From the NCBI GenBank assembly GCA_932294295.1, contig OW028573.1, positions 56,955,829-57,019,828 on the forward strand: a stretch of DNA of 64,000 bases, in the 5' to 3' direction. Source of the DNA: Alitta virens. Lineage: Eukaryota; Annelida; Polychaeta; Phyllodocida; Nereididae. This document shows, in pieces, positions 12,265 through 21,560 of this stretch; position 1 is the stretch's first letter; every line of letters begins with the position of its first letter. A model generated the notes under the pieces. It had not been told where the DNA came from, ran no database searches, and saw only the letters and a list, made by a program, of their open reading frames with translations. The translations under genes and the position numbers were made by a program.

Positions 12265-15200
12265 AACTGGCTGACTGACAGAAAGGGGGAAGATACTGTA
12301 GACAGGAGATAATTCTAGAGAATCAAAAAGAGAGATTAATAACTTCAGCAGACAGATCGGACCGAGACAAACAAGATAGAGACAACACTTGATGAGACAG
12401 AGAGTGGGGCCCAGAAAAATAATTGTTATTTGAGAAACTTTAGTCGATAAAACTTTTACCATTGAAATTCATTGAATCACCAAGAAAATTTAAATAATAA
12501 GTGTCACGTTGAATATAGATTATTTCCTGTTAAATAGGCTAACGACTCAATGTCAAAGACCAAATTCTGTAGTCATTGTAGTTTCGAACTTTGGGTACAT
12601 CGATATTTTGTCGCTATTGTACAGAATACCGTCATTTAATTAGTCAACTGCGACCAGACTAATCGAATCATTTTTCCCTCCCTTGTCGTCTACATTGCTA
12701 ATCATACTAAATAAATTCAAGTTGTTTAATATTTTTTAATCCATAATTCCAAATTTATTTGATGCACAACCAGTCGAACAGACTGACATCTTATCCTTAT
12801 CATTTATTTACCATTCAATTACCTTGCAGACAGTTATGTAATTTGTTGATGTTTAATTGTATGCATTAAATTACGCAACCAGTTAAGTTAGTCTTAAGTC
12901 CCTTAATTACACATATCTTTAAGTTACTAGAATAGAATAGAATAGATACTTACATGTATACTATGGAGCTATAATGTTATTTTTGTCCAGTTATTTTGTC
13001 TCTCTATTGAGATCACTTCGCCGTTATTTTATATATCGAAGCTGTTTTAAGTACGAGGTAAAATACAGATTTGCTAGACTCAACAGCGAGCTGGTCTAAA
13101 TAGTGAGGTTTCCCGTATTATAATGATTTTATGAAATTATTATCTTATAAAAAATATAATTATAAGTTGTCAGTTTGTAAAAAAACGTTTATTTTTTATT
13201 TTTTAATAATTATCAAATTATCACATTTCTTTAAAAATTCATAATCATTCTTACCCTTAATGCATGTATAGGAGGCGCTGAGGTAGCTCTTGAAGTCTTC
13301 GGGGCATGGGGGTTTGCGGTCTAACATGCCGTTTGGAACGGGAATCTCGCAGGTTCTCCTTCCGGAACAGAAGGCATGCGTAATGTTGATGACGTCAGTT
13401 TCACATCCGATATAACCGTAGTCCTTCTTGACACATTTACTGACCTCCATGCGACCGTATAATCCAGAGGTCATTCTGATGACCTCATCTGACCCACATC
13501 TGGCCCGGAACACTTCATTCTGACAGTAGTCCTTCCGGTGGCCCACTGCAAAAGCAAACATGTCACTTTAACTGACCCACTTAAACGGAACCAACATGGC
13601 GTCCAATAAATAACATTTGTCAGCCAACCACAAAGGCTGTCTCTTGCTGCCTTCCTCTTATTCTGAAAGCAAATAAACGTGTCAAAATGGCGCATTCTGC
13701 CATGCTACCGCCATGCCTGCTCCAGCGAAATTGTCACAATATATCAGAGAGAAATTAATTGCCTGTTTAAGTGGCACGCTCCAAAAAGCATATTTTGCAT
13801 TGAGACGTTTGATGATTCACATTAAAACACCTATCATTTCAATTTGTATTAAAAATTCACATGAATGGGCTGAATCCATTTGCAGCTTGGAGCCCGTGGA
13901 ATGTTTGTGAAAATATTGATGGCAGGATCTGGCGGGGGGATGGGGGGAGGGGGGGGGCTCAAGAGTGTCCCCTGCCACATGTGACAGCCCCCCACCAGAG
14001 ACATCGACAGCTACAGTTGGCACATGAAATATGCAAACATCATTAAACATGTAGACAGCTAATTGCATAAAAGCCGTGTAGTCACTTATGGTGTCATGTA
14101 TCAATAATCTGTAAAAAGCAGCCACAAATATTGCGTGAAAACATCAAATAGAGAGATGTGAATCTGGCTGATCTAGGGCCCCTCGCCCATTAGCACGTAA
14201 ATAAATCTATGCTACTAACACTGCGAGAACTGTTTGCTATTAAATTTAACTTGATATATGGCTTAGAAATGCAAAGTTGGTTTGCAGCTTTTCCGCATAA
14301 TTTACCAAACCACTCCATCCCTCTTCAGCCCTGCCTCTGCAACAAAAGATTTGGTGAACGGCATCACAGTATCTTGTGAAACGCGAATCGTAGCGTATGA
14401 CTAGGTTCGCGTGACAGAAAGTAATGGATTTGTGATTTTGTTAGAGCAAATGACGCCGCAGCACATGGTGTTGTCATGCGCCGCAGAAAGAAGAGCTAAA
14501 ACCTATCTCGCGGTGTTCTGGTGGTATTCCCGCCGAAAGACAAGTCATCAGACTCCAGGCCCTTGTGCTATCGCTAATTTGTCCTAGGAAATGACCTTTG
14601 TCTGCTGGGCCCTCTGGCGCGCCCTGGGCCCTCGGGGCGGATGTTTTAAATCCCGCGTAGTGCGTAGTAATACACCGGGCGTCTGCTTGGCCCTTTGGAC
14701 AACGTCTTGGCCACGTTGGCGCCATCAAGAAAGGCGTATGATTAGAAGGGAGACATTAGAGCGTCTTATGATGTGGGCTGTCAAAGAGGGTCCGCTTATT
14801 TGGCAGCGGATCTCCCCCGGATATTTGCTGTTCCGTTCCCCATTTGACGAGCTTGATGGAGCTAATGTGGTTAACGGGGCACTGATCAAAGTTGCGTGGC
14901 TGAGTGTACTTGCACTTTGTCCGAATGGCCACCGCCTTTCATTAGACCCCATCGGGTCTGACACATTCCCTTGTTGCCATGGCCACATATGTGGAGCAGT
15001 GCGCATGCGCTTGTCCTTCCCCCCAAATATCCGCTTCCACCGGAAATGACAAGCGCGTGTTTCCGGGACGCTCTCATCTCAAGACGCGCTGTCCTCTCAT
15101 TTGTTTCCATGGCAACCGTTGGCCACTTCCTGACATCACACCACACAAGATGTTGCAATAGTTGCGTAGCGGAGCATCTCGCAATGCTGAATTAAGGAAA

Positions 15201-18200
15201 GTCATGAGACGCCATATGGCACCCCTCTGGCTAGCGTAAGACGGCAGTAAGGCGATCCAGCACACGTATTACGCTATTATTAATAACATCAGGCCACGTA
15301 GCAGACAGGCCGGCCCGCGGCAAATTCTTGTAGGAAACTAATAGACTTGCCTTTCAATCAAAGACTTCCCAGGTCACATCTGTAACTCGCTTCCGACATT
15401 CGTACTTTGTATGCAGCCTCAAAGTCAGGCCAGGGCGGAACTCAAAGCGGCCCCAATGACTTTGTGATTCGATTTGCGCAGCCCATGAAGGCTAAACGCT
15501 GTTGATTGGGGTTGCGGCCACAATGAAACGGCCAGGGCATAGGCAAGGTTGAAAGAAACAGGGCAAATATGGTCTGCTCTGTACAACATCACAAACATTG
15601 ACACATCAGATGCTCAGGCATCAGGGTCCCATTGTATCCTTGGTAACCAAAAAAAGAAAGAAAATGAAGAGGAAAGTATGCACAAAGGAGTGCACATGAG
15701 ATGTTCTGGGCATTCTCCCTCTCGCTGCCGATACAGTCTTGTCATAATGGAGGCAGGTCAGACAGGCCTCCTGGTGGTTCCCTCCGCAATTACTCTAATG
15801 GATGACGGAGAAACACGAGCGCTGTCCGAGGATCGCATGTCCGCCGACGCTGGCCGCCTCCTGCTTAATATATTTGCTCAGTCGTACGATGGTAAACTGA
15901 GAAAAACAAAGTGGAGGGGAGCGGGCGAAATTACTCTGTCCCAGTCCTCAAGACGCCACAATATTGTGCACGGGCCTCTCAATGTACGACAGGCAGGAAC
16001 GGCTGCCACTTGAAGCATATATGCACAAGCCACCCAAGCACACAGATACATCCCTCTGGGAACATGGCTCTTAAAGACCGCGTGCCAACGGATGCTATAA
16101 CCAAATTCGCCCCAAAAACCATCTCTGAACAACCGCACAAAGGTCACAAGTGCCAATATACTGCTGTGAGCTGGCAAACCTTTAAGAACATTCCTTTATC
16201 CAGGCTGTCATAGCCTATCCCCAGTAATCATCCTGTTTTCATCATGCCGTGTGTTAATTATCTGCCACCTAGATATCACTTTCTCTTTGCAGGTATCAGT
16301 TAATTCCATATCAAAGGCTGCAGCGGCAATATTGCGAACAGCCAGGGGGTCCTTTGTTCGAATAATATTGATGTTGTTAATAAAAGGTTAGAATGGAACT
16401 GCCCTTCCGGTTGGTGGCAGCCTAGGCCACGATAACCAAACATCAAAAAGTACCGCGTGGAAATTAAACCTAGTAGGTCAACCATAGCTATGCAGAGATA
16501 GAAAACACCAAATAAAGTCACAACAAGCCGTGACTAACTGGATACATTTATACCGTTTGGTTGAGTGACAAGTACCAGGGTGTTTAGCTTGTGGTCTAGC
16601 TTAGTCTAGCTTTCAAAAGACAGTACTTAAGTTATTAAGTGGTACTGTATCTATTAAAGAAGTAACTAGCCTATCATGCCCACACTTGACATTCAGTCCT
16701 TTGACACAAACAATGCTGTTCCAAGAACGACATAAATCAATGTTTGGCAGCAAGTCACAACAGTAGGATGAAAGACAGGTCAGTGGATCAGGTGTTATGT
16801 AAGGCAGTTGGCCAGTGGAATTGAGTCACAGGTCACAGACAGAGTCACATAAAGAGTCAGACACACATTGACTGAGTCACAGGTCATAGACAAAGTGTCA
16901 AAGACACAGCATCAAAAACACTGCGACACACATGTTGGATATGGAAGAGTATTAGAAGGCAAGATTTCTGACTTCTACAGTTACATGGTTGACACAGCAT
17001 GTCTGATGCCCCAGCAGCAGCAGCAGCAGCAACAACACATCCATCAATATAATATTGGCATTGTGGAGTGGCATCAGTATTCATGACCAGAGAGGATCAG
17101 CCCTGCTCTCCTGTCATCTCTCTTCTTCTCAAACAAAAGATGGGGCTACTCATGTGACCATGCATGAAATCTCCCCCAACAATGCTTCGATTTCCAGCCT
17201 TCTTCTTCCCTTGTTCACTTTCTATTTGCTTTTCCAAAAGGCTTCAGCCAGCAATTGTCAGAAGGTGCCCGGTGTTTGCGGTTTGCGAACAAGACTTTTC
17301 GCAAGACTTTTCACAAAGTCTTTCATGCCGATTGCTGCGATATCCGATCAATCGGATTGGATGTCACTCGCTTGTCATCGGCCGATGATGACAGTCGATG
17401 GCGACAAACCAATCAAGGCGATGGATCCAAAGGAAGCAAGAAGCAGCCCACCAACGATCCTCCTTCATTGGCCACGACAAGTGCTCAAAGCTTTTATTGA
17501 TTTTACCAAAGATATTAGAACTACGGTGGCCGACCATGAATAATGCTTCATCTCGAAATTCAAATAAATGCAGGAAATCGACAGTGGGAAATGAAGAACT
17601 TAAAAGCAATTCTTCTTTGATTCGCATTCTGCAAATTAAGACGTTTTCAACATTACAGCCTTGGATAAGCAGATAAATGCTGCTTAAACGTCATGAGAAA
17701 TCTCAATTCTACTCAATCTCCTTTGACAATCGAATATGAATTATGTAGGCGGCCTTTAATCACGGACCTCAATCAAACTCTTGCCAGGGCTATTATTCCT
17801 CTGATTCTGCAATCATGCGCCATGCCGCTGCTTTCTATTGGGCGCAAGTCACCATCACAACTTAGGACTTGCAAATAAACCATTTGTCTTAACAGAAGTC
17901 AGGAAACTTTGACAAGTCGAAATATTTAATGACAAGCTACATGGCGGGTTGGCCTGGATTCAAATGCTTTCATTAAACTTGTAGGATTTGCATGGGCTGG
18001 GAATTCAGACTGAGGCGTCGGGATCACCCAATCTGGCATGCCATGCAAATTACTCTGATCTGATTGTGGAATGGTAACTCGATCTGCAGCAAGGTAACGC
18101 AGTTAGCAGGAGACATAACAGATTTAGCAGTCGAGAAACTGAGAAGTTCTTCTGAACAAGAGGCCATTTTATTGTGCCTACACAATGGGGGACAGTTGAG

Positions 18201-21200
18201 CCATTGTGTGGCATAAAGTGAGGCCCAATGTGGGACAGACACTGTTGGAGACAGGCTGAATGTGAGACCGGCTCAGCGTGAGACAACAGGATGGACTGGC
18301 AAGAGAGTTATGAGTGAAGTGTTAGTGAACCAGTCAGCTGCTCCATCATTGCTGTTAGGATTCGACTGGTGGTCTGACGCCAGGGCAACTTCCGCACGCA
18401 CGAACCCCAGGAACTATTTGAGAGCAATTTGTCTGGCGCGGAGGAAGAAAGACTCAAGACTGTTGACAAACATTGCCGTCTGCTGTGAAATTCCACCGCC
18501 TCGCAGCAAACTGCTGTCTGGTCGGTGTTGTTTCCTGGGCCAAGAGAGTGCCAGGCCTGCCAGGGTGGTAATGGCAGCCTCACCAGTCTGTAAATGGCTT
18601 TCTCTGCATAACATACAAGATTTAGAGGCCAGCCCTTTGCTAGGGCCTCCAATAGACTGTTGAGTGAGTTAGGATGCAAGACCCTCGTGGAAAAGATACC
18701 AATTGCAACACCATAGGGACAGAAATAGCAACCACTGCGCGAATTGCGTTGAATGTACAGTCCAATTCTAACACCGAGGTTGACCACTTGAACAGCCTGC
18801 TATTACCGCTAAAACAAGCAATTCATCTATTGCTGCCTACTGAAAGCTGTTATAACTAAAGCACACCGTAATGACATATATACAATGTGGACATGTGCAT
18901 TGTTGTTGGGCCTCATAAAGTTTATTAGGCAAGTTGCAGGGCATGTGCAATATCACATTTTAATGACCTTTAAAGTAGATAATAATAGTATTGTTAAGGC
19001 TCAAGGGATTAAGGTTGAGCTTTTCTGATATCTCAAGCTAGTTAACCCTGGCATGGTTTGGCCTGGTTTGGCTTGCTGTAGCTTGGTTTGGCTTGGTTTG
19101 GCTTGTTGTAGCTTGAGGTTGTTGTTCCTAGCCCTGGCTTTAGTTGAATGTCTTTGTTAGTTGCACTGTATTTCGCACCAAGGACTGTGTAATCTATCAA
19201 TAGATGCTCATTCTGTTACAAACCCCAATAATTTGCTCTGTTATCATGGCCAATTGTGCTACGTGCGTTTTCCATGCGTTTGGATAAACTCATGGTTTTT
19301 TCCTTATTATAATTATATAAAAACCATGCGTTTATCCTACTCATGGAAAACGCACGTGGCACATTTGGCCATGTACCGGTTTTAGCCGTGCGCAAAGGTG
19401 AGCATTTATTTAATCTGGAAAGTTTGCATAACTGAATAATCTTGAGTGCAGACCAGTCACCTGTGCTTGGTTGCGCACTTCTCAAAAGAGGATTGCAAAT
19501 AGAGCTGTGCACACTTGCCATAAACAGCTAATTATACTCTTATACACAATTCACCAGGTTTACACAACTCGGCAGAACAGTCTCAGTGAGTCAGCGAGAT
19601 AGACGCTTGTCTCTGCGAAGAACTTGCTGTGATTCTTTGCGACTTCGACAAACACTTGGAATGGGTTGATAGATGGGGACTTTCTCCCTGCATGGGTCAC
19701 GCGCTGCAGTAATAAAGAGCAACTAATTGATGGATTAATTAAGAACAACAGCCTCCCTGGCACGCAGAGCACTCCTTCCAACCTGACCTTTGTTTGTTTC
19801 CATTCATCAAGCAACTGGGAGGCTGGGCAAACACCATCTTTACTGTTTAATGAGCCTCTCCAGCCATCAAGGGCTAATTAGCCACTGCCTGTGGTATTTC
19901 ATTTCAGGCTTCATATGCTTTGGCAGATCTAATTTACATACCAAGCTCGCCATGAATGTATAATGCCATCACCACATATCAGCTTCCAAATTTTTTGCCT
20001 AAATTTCAGATTGGCTTAGAATTAATCCGAATGGAATCCCCTTGCAGCCATTTTTGTGGTCAATGAAGTTATAAACATGTGATAAACTGCGCAGAAGCGG
20101 AGGCCACCCATTTTATTCTATAGCCTTGGTGACAAGATGCAGTTTTCTCAGTATAGGAAGAAGTAATTAACGCCCGCCTACATCTCTCTATGTCTGGATT
20201 TCCAGGCATTATTTTGAGAGTAGTGAATACAGTTGTGGATATCTAACTTCACTTAAACTCATACAAAACGTTCAACTGTAGCCAGGAACATCCACCATAA
20301 GCTGAAACTAGCTAACCTCATCAAACCTAACTGGAGATACCTAATAAATGTAGAAGGCTAACCTGGAAACCTATATACTGTTTCACATGGACTGTTATTA
20401 AACTACCGTCCATGATGTATCCTTAGAAATAACCAGAAATAGTATATTAATTATTATGGAGTAATTACGTACAGTGTACTATAGAATCCAGTACAAAGCT
20501 CAATCTTGATCGTTTGGTTTAATGTTGGTCAAAACGTATTCAAATAATGGTATAGCTCAGTCTAGCTTGTGAACGACAGGCCCTATTTTTCAGGAAAACT
20601 GTATATTGTAAGGCACTTCATACATTACAATGCTGTCTAAGTTTGAGTCTTTTGCTTTTTTTATTTGGAGACCTGGGTTTCATTTTTTTCTCCTCAGTTC
20701 CACTTGCCCCAATAGTACACAAATGATGGGTCTTCTGATGTGAATTTAACCCGAAGCCTTATACATTCGGTGAGGACCTTTGGTGCTCCAACTGAATCAT
20801 TACAACCTGCCTGCCTAATGGAATCAGGAATTTGGCACGAAAATGTGACATTCTCAATGCTTTCTAATAAATGTGTGATAAATTATCTAAGGTGTGACAA
20901 ACAAATTTAACAAATGTGACAAATCATTTCAATGTGAGATAAATCGAAGTATTCTGAAGGTAAAAACTTTTTAATTACAAACTTAAATTACAGTGCAATT
21001 GAAGGCGAGCCAACGATAGCTACATATATAATTATTCATTAAAGCACAGGGGACTATAGATCTAATGTAATTCTTGAAAGACAAATGCAAAAAGTATGCA
21101 GCACTGCAAATGGCTTAGAGCCAACCTGTGTACCATGCAGAGTATGGAACAGAGGGAAAAAGTAATAACTGTACTCACTGCTATTGGCGTTCCCATCTAG

Positions 21201-21245
21201 CAGAAAGTTTATGAGAAGAAAAGCCAATAAGGTATATCCTTTCAT
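672..21245 (-). CDS. SUEL lectin / CUB-like / sushi transmembrane receptor-like gene (5 exons seen, 3' end off window)
   Basis: Spliced minus-strand gene reconstructed from five exons: 21179-21245, 13255-13545, 11349-11720, 4158-4340 and 672-753. Joined, they give 331 codons plus two bases with no stop. Domain order by residue: signal peptide about 1-20, SUEL/galactose-binding lectin 30-117, CUB-like 128-243, sushi/CCP 247-302, transmembrane helix about 308-330. Every intron has GT-AG ends and the phases agree (1,1,1,1, then 2), which strongly supports the chain. The predicted product is a type I membrane protein with carbohydrate-binding and protein-binding ectodomain modules. SUEL domains bind rhamnose or galactose in egg lectins and occur in adhesion receptors such as latrophilin and EVA-1. 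The ligand here is unknown. The cytoplasmic tail lies beyond position 1 or in an exon I could not recognise in 1-671. I know no standard gene name for this domain order. Extra phase-1 exons in the introns could have been missed. Confidence 0.82.
754..4157 (-). other. Intron 4 (3.4 kb), sushi to transmembrane exon
   Basis: A phase-1 GT-AG intron. Between about 1.4 and 3.4 kb it is GC-richer than its surroundings and holds many chance open frames, but none shows domain motifs or splice-consistent ends. A C-rich run (1971-1996) means G-tracts in the transcript. GGCC-containing words recur at 2.4-2.75 kb. No module-bearing exon was found. Confidence 0.6.
1971..1996 (-). other. C-rich tract (G-quadruplex potential in the transcript)
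   Basis: Several runs of four or more C separated by single A or T bases on the plus strand give at least four G-tracts on the minus strand, which is the transcribed sense strand in intron 4. Quadruplex formation is inferred from the G-tract pattern only. Confidence 0.4.
4158..4340 (-). CDS. Exon 4: sushi / CCP domain
   Basis: This 183-base phase 1-1 exon lies between a T-rich acceptor (CTCTTTTTTTCAG) and donor G|GTGAGA. It encodes one complete sushi (complement control protein) module. The four Cys fall at residues 247, 279, 290 and 302. The pattern is CPEVPRPANGWF, then TTGDVITAGCNNSGY, then TLTCRNDQWHGIPHNC. The P-x-x-NG near the start, the G-x-x-x-x-x-C, and the Trp between Cys 3 and Cys 4 are family hallmarks. 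Sushi modules mediate protein-protein contacts in complement regulators and adhesion receptors. Here the module sits directly against the membrane helix with almost no stalk. One NNS sequon is present. Confidence 0.92.
4748..4840 (+). repeat. 19-bp minisatellite, 5 copies
   Basis: Five tandem copies of a unit close to AAGATATGGTTTTAACATT, with single-base changes and two copies one base shorter. It lies in intron 3 and shows no coding potential. Confidence 0.9.
5981..6021. promoter_or_regulatory. Paired TCACGTG E-boxes
   Basis: Two CACGTG cores (5985-5990 and 6012-6017) lie 27 bases apart, in contexts GGTCACGTGG and ATCACGTGAT. The TCACGTG flank is preferred by USF and MITF/TFE-type bHLH-Zip factors. 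The spacing is two to three helical turns. They lie in intron 3; function is inferred. Confidence 0.35.
8461..8514 (+). repeat. 19-bp minisatellite, about 2.8 copies
   Basis: Tandem units AAAGTAACATCTTTAACTC, AAAGTAACATCTTCAATTC and a truncated third copy. It lies just upstream of the CpG-dense block in intron 3. Confidence 0.88.
8600..8904 (+). promoter_or_regulatory. CpG-dense block with CRE and a plus-strand splice donor
   Basis: An isolated CpG-rich island in the AT-rich intron 3. It holds a perfect CRE palindrome TGACGTCA (8646-8653), a CTCF-like core GCAGCGCCCTCTGTGA (8695-8710), a TTATAA word near 8720 and GCACGTGC at about 8825. About 170 bases after the island there is a near-ideal plus-strand donor CAATACAG|GTGAGT, with the exon border at 8898. 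An ATG at 8864 stays open to that donor (MRKEELFPLQY). It may be an intronic enhancer, or the promoter and first exon of an antisense plus-strand transcript. No second exon could be identified. Confidence 0.4.
9130..9245 (+). mobile_element. Partial SINE 3' end with (AATAC)n tail
   Basis: The stretch reading TCTCATCATTACGTCTACTT then CTGGCACAAAAG resembles the 3' part of the SINE at 55.5 kb (TCTCGTCTTTACGTCTGCCT then CTGACAG) and of the copy ending near 10.59 kb. It runs into four or more AATAC units (9219-9243), a typical SINE tail position. No tRNA-like head is visible here. Confidence 0.45.
10053..10306 (+). repeat. (TATC)n array with a higher-order repeat capturing a SINE head
   Basis: TATC/TACC tetranucleotides are interrupted three times by the same 20-base word AAGGGTTGGGGGCCTAGCTC at 10131, 10201 and 10291, with periods of 70 and 90 bases. 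Only the third copy continues into the full SINE. The first two are truncated at the same base (after CTAGCTC), so the array duplicated with a piece of the neighbouring SINE by slippage or unequal exchange. Confidence 0.9.
10295..10590 (+). mobile_element. tRNA-derived SINE
   Basis: The head carries a good pol III A box (TAGCTCAGTGGTAGCGCG) and a decayed B box (GGGTGCATTAGCCC at 10347-10360). The far end, TCTCGTCTGATCTACTTCTG, resembles the 3' end of the SINE at 55.5 kb. The B box and acceptor regions are degenerate, so this is not a working tRNA gene. Confidence 0.65.
10595..10675 (-). mobile_element. Second tRNA-like SINE head, opposite orientation
   Basis: On the minus strand the A-box-like TGGTCCAGTGGTAA (10652-10665) is followed by a B box GGGTTCGAT (10614-10622). 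The sequence starts GCTGGGTGGTCCAGTGG, like the 55.5-kb SINE head (TTTGGGTGGCCTAGTGG). It abuts the tail of the plus-strand SINE, giving a tail-to-tail composite. Confidence 0.6.
11349..11720 (-). CDS. Exon 3: CUB-like domain
   Basis: This 372-base phase 1-1 exon has acceptor GTTTTTGACAG and donor G|GTGAGT. Its 123 codons give a cysteine-poor beta-rich module. It opens with RHRCSSSTFAEL and continues with TDCGSYRSPWLIHALPGQRV and NISLIDF, a Cys-containing ACVAYASF stretch, LCSG, and closes with VEVIIQG and YFLLKYKG. The SPW-x(n)-PGQRVNISLIDF block followed by a closing hydrophobic FLLKY strand is the CUB-like pattern. The Cys spacing is not that of a canonical four-Cys CUB, so CUB-like is safer than CUB. 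NISL is a glycosylation sequon. The acceptor choice matters: an AG eight bases further in would break phase, whereas the chosen site keeps the frame with exon 2. Confidence 0.85.
11721..13254 (-). other. Intron 2 (1.5 kb), SUEL to CUB-like exon
   Basis: A phase-1 intron with donor GTAAGA and acceptor TTTTTGACAG. It is AT-rich. The only structured content is a (GACT/GACA)n stretch at about 12170-12285 and a short (AATAG)n run near 12930. Confidence 0.7.
12170..12285 (+). repeat. (GACT)n/(GACA)n microsatellite
   Basis: Imperfect four-base repeats of GACT and GACA with interspersed CTAGACAG words, in intron 2. The antisense translation is serine/valine-rich low-complexity and not a gene. Confidence 0.85.
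13255..13545 (-). CDS. Exon 2: SUEL / galactose-binding (rhamnose-binding) lectin domain
   Basis: This 291-base exon has phase 1 at both ends, with acceptor TTTGCTTTTGCAG and donor G|GTAAGA. Residues 24-119 hold one complete SUEL-type lectin domain. Visible hallmarks are an early Cys in KDYCQNEVFRARC, the family signature GLYGR, the CSGRRTCEIPV segment, and the C-terminal PPCPEDFKSYLSASYTC with the family's closing Y-x-C. The Cys count fits the usual disulphide pattern. In known lectins of this family the YGR and downstream motifs help form the sugar pocket; YGR is kept here, which suggests retained sugar binding, but that is inference. One NIT sequon (DVINITHAF) could be N-glycosylated. The exon carries exactly the domain and is symmetric, which fits exon shuffling. 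Confidence 0.93.
13931..13958 (+). other. G-rich run (quadruplex potential)
   Basis: Runs of 6, 6 and 9 G separated by AT and A. It is G-rich on the plus strand, which is the template strand of the SUEL gene, in intron 1 about 400 bases from the SUEL exon acceptor. Quadruplex potential is inferred from base pattern only. Confidence 0.45.
16822..16886 (+). promoter_or_regulatory. Duplicated AP-1 plus nuclear-receptor half-site word
   Basis: The 14-mer TGAGTCACAGGTCA occurs exactly twice (16822-16835 and 16873-16886), 51 bases apart, within a run of GTCACA-type words. TGAGTCA is the AP-1 core and AGGTCA is a nuclear-receptor half-site. It could be a local tandem duplication or a functional element in intron 1. 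Confidence 0.35.
17013..17038 (+). repeat. (CAG)n/(CAA)n run
   Basis: Five to six CAG units followed by CAA units. Read on the plus strand it gives eight Gln in a short frame that lacks any other coding evidence and lies antisense in intron 1, so I treat it as a microsatellite. Confidence 0.75.
19055..19130 (+). repeat. GGTTTGGCTTG-type degenerate minisatellite
   Basis: Alternating words GGTTTGGCCT, GGTTTGGCTTG and CTTGTAGCTTG/TGTAGCTT in tandem, in intron 1. Low-complexity and noncoding. Confidence 0.8.
19245..19373. mobile_element. 129-bp foldback (inverted-repeat) element
   Basis: Two arms of about 55 bases pair closely. The left arm starts CATGGCCAA and runs through TACGTGCGTTTTCCATG to GGATAAAC and CATGGTTTTT. 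The right arm is its inverse with a few mismatches and ends TTGGCCATG. The loop is a short AT-rich segment (about TTATTATAATTA). This is the shape of a short MITE or a long hairpin. No target-site duplication is clear. Confidence 0.8.
19723..19742. promoter_or_regulatory. Homeodomain-type site cluster
   Basis: The word CTAATTGATGGATTAATTAA packs a TAATTG, a TGATGGAT (PBX/HOX-like) and a TTAATTAA palindrome into 20 bases, inside unique GC-balanced first-intron sequence. Function is inferred. Confidence 0.3.
21179..21245 (-). CDS. Exon 1: start codon and signal peptide
   Basis: The ATG at 21245-21243 has a strong context (GTCACCATGA, A at -3). The 22 complete codons give a basic N-terminus (MKGY), a hydrophobic core (TLLAFLLINFLL) and a small-residue stretch (DGNANS) suited to signal-peptidase cleavage. 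The exon ends with one base of a split codon and is followed by a near-perfect donor, A|GTGAGTAC. The first nucleotide of codon 23 joins the two bases that open the SUEL exon, giving Met. The ATG sits at the inner edge of a CpG-dense block, as expected for a promoter-proximal first exon. The signal peptide fits the secretory architecture of the downstream exons. The 7.6-kb distance to the next exon is the main uncertainty, but no competing phase-1 signal-peptide exon is evident. Confidence 0.75.
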
Positions 21246-21560
21246 GGTGACGAGGCGCTCAAAAATCCAATGTTCGGTGTTAAGCAGGTCAGGCTAGAGC
21301 TGCCAGCCAACACCAGATCCCAAAAGTAAATAGAGTGTTTGTGCAAGATCACGATGCTGTCTTCCCTGCAGGTAGGGAGGAGCGTTCGTCTGCTGGCTTC
21401 AGCCCTGTCTACAGTTTGGCGCGCTTTTGGCGAATGGCGCGAAAGCAACGTTCCAAGCCACAAAATCGTCTGCTTGGAAAGGGAGCGCGCTCCGACGCCC
21501 GTAGCGCCACAATCTCATGATCCAATCAACGACCTCTGATCGCTACACGCACATGAATAA
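21246..21560 (-). promoter_or_regulatory. Probable promoter and 5'UTR of the SUEL/CUB-like/sushi gene
   Basis: The block just upstream of the start codon holds about 19 CpG dinucleotides in some 190 bases (21364-21550), in a CpG-depleted background. It contains E2F-like words TTTGGCGCGC (21415-21424) and GGCGCGAAAG (21436-21445), a palindromic GAGCGCGCTC, and an inverted CCAAT-type box (CCAATCA on the plus strand near 21523, ATTGG on the gene strand). No TATA box is obvious, so a CpG-type dispersed promoter is likely. The transcription start is not determined. Confidence 0.6.

Larger units (their letters stand above)
13546..21178 (-). other. Intron 1 (7.6 kb), signal peptide to SUEL exon
   Basis: A long first intron with donor GTGAGT and a T-rich acceptor. 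It is GC-richer (about 14.4-19.9 kb) than the intergenic half of the window. It holds a G-rich run, CpG-containing unique sequence at 14.4-15.5 kb, a duplicated AP-1/half-site word near 16.85 kb, a CAG run, a GGTTTGGCTTG-type repeat, a 129-bp inverted repeat and a TAATTGATGGATTAATTAA cluster. First introns often carry enhancers, so the unique GC-balanced part is a reasonable enhancer-bearing candidate. I see no coding exon in it. Confidence 0.55.

Noticed and set aside
14591..15049. 152-codon plus-strand frame in GC-rich sequence
   Set aside because: GC-rich DNA has fewer stops; overlapping frames on both strands are equally open and none has a domain.
15549..16013. 154-codon plus-strand frame
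   Set aside because: No domain or codon pattern, and frames on the opposite strand overlap it.
16868..17086. Frame with a run of eight glutamines
   Set aside because: Explained by a CAG/CAA microsatellite; no ATG start or other coding evidence.
17055..17543. 162-codon plus-strand open frame, the longest in the window
   Set aside because: No domain, biased toward chance composition, lies antisense in intron 1 and lacks splice-consistent ends.
18308..18787. 159-codon minus-strand open frame in intron 1
   Set aside because: An overlapping plus-strand frame of similar length exists, no motif is recognisable, and it does not splice in phase into the receptor chain.
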